A stretch of 64,000 nt of DNA from Helopsaltes ochotensis (taxonomy: Eukaryota; Chordata; Aves; Passeriformes; Locustellidae), in the NCBI GenBank assembly GCA_013400155.1, contig VXBM01000272.1, positions 158,216-222,215 of the forward strand, in the 5' to 3' direction. A model generated the notes under the pieces. That model did no database searches. It was not told the DNA's origin and worked only from the letters and a program-made list of their open reading frames with translations. Of this stretch, positions 61,746-64,000 are shown piece after piece. Both the position numbers and the translations under genes were made by a program. Numbering within the stretch: the first letter of the stretch is position 1; every line of letters starts with the position of its first letter.

Positions 61746-64000
61746 TGTGCCAGAGGGAGATTGCTGCCTAGGTAGGAACTGGTTGTTCGCCTGTCCTTAA
61801 CCATTTATAAAAGGGATTTGTATAAAATATAATTAAAAGACACCCCTCTGCTGTGAGAGCAATGATTCCTGATTTTTACAAGTGGACCCGTCAGCCTTTA
61901 CAGTCTCTCTCAGCCCCCCTGTCATTACCAAGGCATTAGTTGGAAATACTTGGATCAGGTTCAGCAGAGCAGGGAGTGATTGCTCACCCTCACCTTACCC
62001 AGCTCAGTGAACCTGCGGGGCACGGGGAGGCAGCCCCTGCTCCAGGGGACCTGCTTTGTTTCACAGGTTCTGCATTCCTGGTAGCCACAGCTCAGCTGCT
62101 GACCTAGGGCTGTGTTTGCAGGCAAAACTGTCAGTCTGTGGAGTCACCATCCACAAGCAGCCCTTGCAACTGCAGAGGCATGGAGCCAGAGCGCTTCCTC
62201 TCCTTCATCCAAATATTTGTGGAGCTTAAAAAAAAATATCCTTATTTTTTAAAATTCCATTTGGAGCTCTCTTATCCAGGCCATGGTAAGCACATTCTCT
62301 GGAGCCCTGATCACCACAAGGCCTGCAAAATTAATTCTGCTTGGGTTGTGGTCCTGTCTCCACCACGCCCCAAGTGTTTGCCTTACCCTGGCTCCAGTGC
62401 CACAGACCTGACCACAGGTAACCAGGTGGTGGGTCAGGTGAGCTTTGGGCTTCATGGTAGTAGAGCTCACGCAGAACACAAGACTTGTACTATTGTACCT
62501 ATACAGGAGCTGTATGATGTGCTCGAATAATCCCTTTAATAAAATCAGATAGTGATTTGTAGCTGAAAGAGTGGTTTCAAAACTCTCTAAGACTATCTGT
62601 GTCACCAGTAATTCCTTTTTTTCCCCTGAACATAAAAGATGAAAATCAACTTTTGCCAAATAGAGAGCAATTTTTCCTAAGCCCTAATATCTGCGAAGTA
62701 TTTCTCCTTTCACATTTTTCCCAACCTGTCAGAATCATAAGACTGAAAATTATAAAGCCAGCAGCTTTGCTAGAAAATGTCAGGCAGCCACACATTTTTC
62801 AGAAGAACAGAGTCTACTTTATGCTGGGTAGCATTGTTTGAAATTGAGTTTTCAAAGTGCACAATTTTTCATTTCCAAGTCAAGGCTAATGGAAGAATTT
62901 CACTTCCAAAGGTAAGATACGGGGCAACTGAAAACAGGGATTTAGAAAAGAACTGCCATCTCAGCACTCATTTTGAACATTAGCTCATTTGACATTTTAA
63001 AACTGGTGGCAATAATTCACTTATCAGAGGGACTTAACTAGGGTTTGTTTATATGTCTTTCAAATACTAAGTGTAAATCATCAGTCTTCTGTGCCTCTGT
63101 TTTCTCCTCTGCAGGGTTCCTCTAAGCCCAGAGTTTCCCTCACCCATTGAATCATCATGTGAAATGGAGTTTAATATTTACTCCCCATCCAGCATTAAGC
63201 AAACTTTTCCTTCCTTCAGTAGTATTAGTCTGAACCTATGGAGCGTGCAGGCAACTTCCTGGGATGGAGGAACTGAGCTCATGCCACATGAGCCATTAAT
63301 CTCTATTCCTACTTGCCTTAGAGGCCAAGATCGTTCACATGAAAGGCAGATTGTTGCAAATTAATTAAGAAAATGAGCATGAAGGTGAGTAACAGCATTA
63401 TAGAAAACTACAGAGGAAAGTTTTGGGTTGACATGTTTAAGAGAAGTCAACTCAGGGGACTATTTTTTCATATAGTGCGTGGGAAGGTTGCTTTGGACAG
63501 ATCTCAGGGAATGGATGCAGGGCAGCATTGTCACACACTAATGCCCTCCTGCTGCTAAGCAAATATCATGGCCTTTATTTAAATACACATGCATAATAAA
63601 TCTTTGGCAAACAACCCATGAAAACTACCAGCAGTTTCCTTGAAATTAAGAATATTCAAGTGTTTCTCATTGCAAGACATTTTTGGTGCAATGCCTCTGT
63701 TCTAGATGAAAAGCCTTTTCTGGTCTTGCCACACAATTAATTCCCACCTTCCACTGAAATTCCTGCTAGAAAAAACTGAGTGGCAGCCTGCTGTCCTGGG
63801 CCAGGGTTCTATCTGATTTAATTTCAAGGCCAGCAGAGGAAAAATTGTGGGAGAGGAGCAGCATTGAAAGGGCACATGGGAATGACCTACCGTGGCAAAG
63901 GCGAAGAGTGGTGGAATCAAGAAACAAGGCCATCTTCTCTACAGGATTATCATCTGCAACGTTTAAATACACATGTAATCCTTCCAAGACGTGTTTCCTG
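61746..64000. other. Intergenic sequence, no gene seen
   Basis: AT-rich sequence with short open frames only. A 130-codon plus frame at 62138-62530 has no recognisable similarity. Confidence 0.5.

Noticed and set aside
1..64000. CRISPR arrays, operons, phage or other prokaryotic systems
   Set aside because: The window is intron-rich vertebrate DNA; no regularly spaced repeats or bacterial gene organisation are present, and no undescribed system could be supported.

Overview
This window is vertebrate nuclear DNA, almost certainly from a bird. It holds one intron-rich, minus-strand gene whose protein aligns along its whole visible length with vertebrate Mediator subunit 14 (MED14). All recognisable older repeats are CR1 LINE fragments, the dominant bird retrotransposon. 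A probable solo LTR at 50.4-50.9 kb has a layout I associate with songbird endogenous retroviruses, so a passerine is likely but not proven.

Layout. 1-1365: downstream flank of MED14, no gene seen. About 1366-36340: MED14, transcribed right to left. I could place 31 coding exons by joining conserved peptide segments through splice sites. All phases agree, and they give 1415 visible residues plus a stop; human MED14 has about 1454 residues in 31 exons. Only the first ~43 residues are missing, hidden in a 309-base run of N (35968-36276) inside exon 1. The promoter side (36277-36560) is GC-rich, with ETS, YY1 and GC-box motifs, a short upstream ORF, a G-quadruplex motif and a small minisatellite. 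CR1 copies in opposite orientation sit on either side of it. 37181-64000: about 27 kb of 5' flank with no recognisable gene. It contains two more CR1 copies, a probable solo LTR and a possible old amniote MITE fragment. In mammals MED14 is followed on this side by a long gene-poor gap before USP9X, and this flank fits that picture (inference).

Function. MED14 is the backbone subunit that ties together the head, middle and tail modules of Mediator, the RNA polymerase II coactivator in the nucleus. No other protein-coding gene, RNA gene or novel system could be supported. The most notable details are splicing features of MED14: a duplicated 3' splice site at the last exon, a GC-AG intron, a 27-nt microexon that completes an LXXLL motif, and a tandem AG pair at exon 8.
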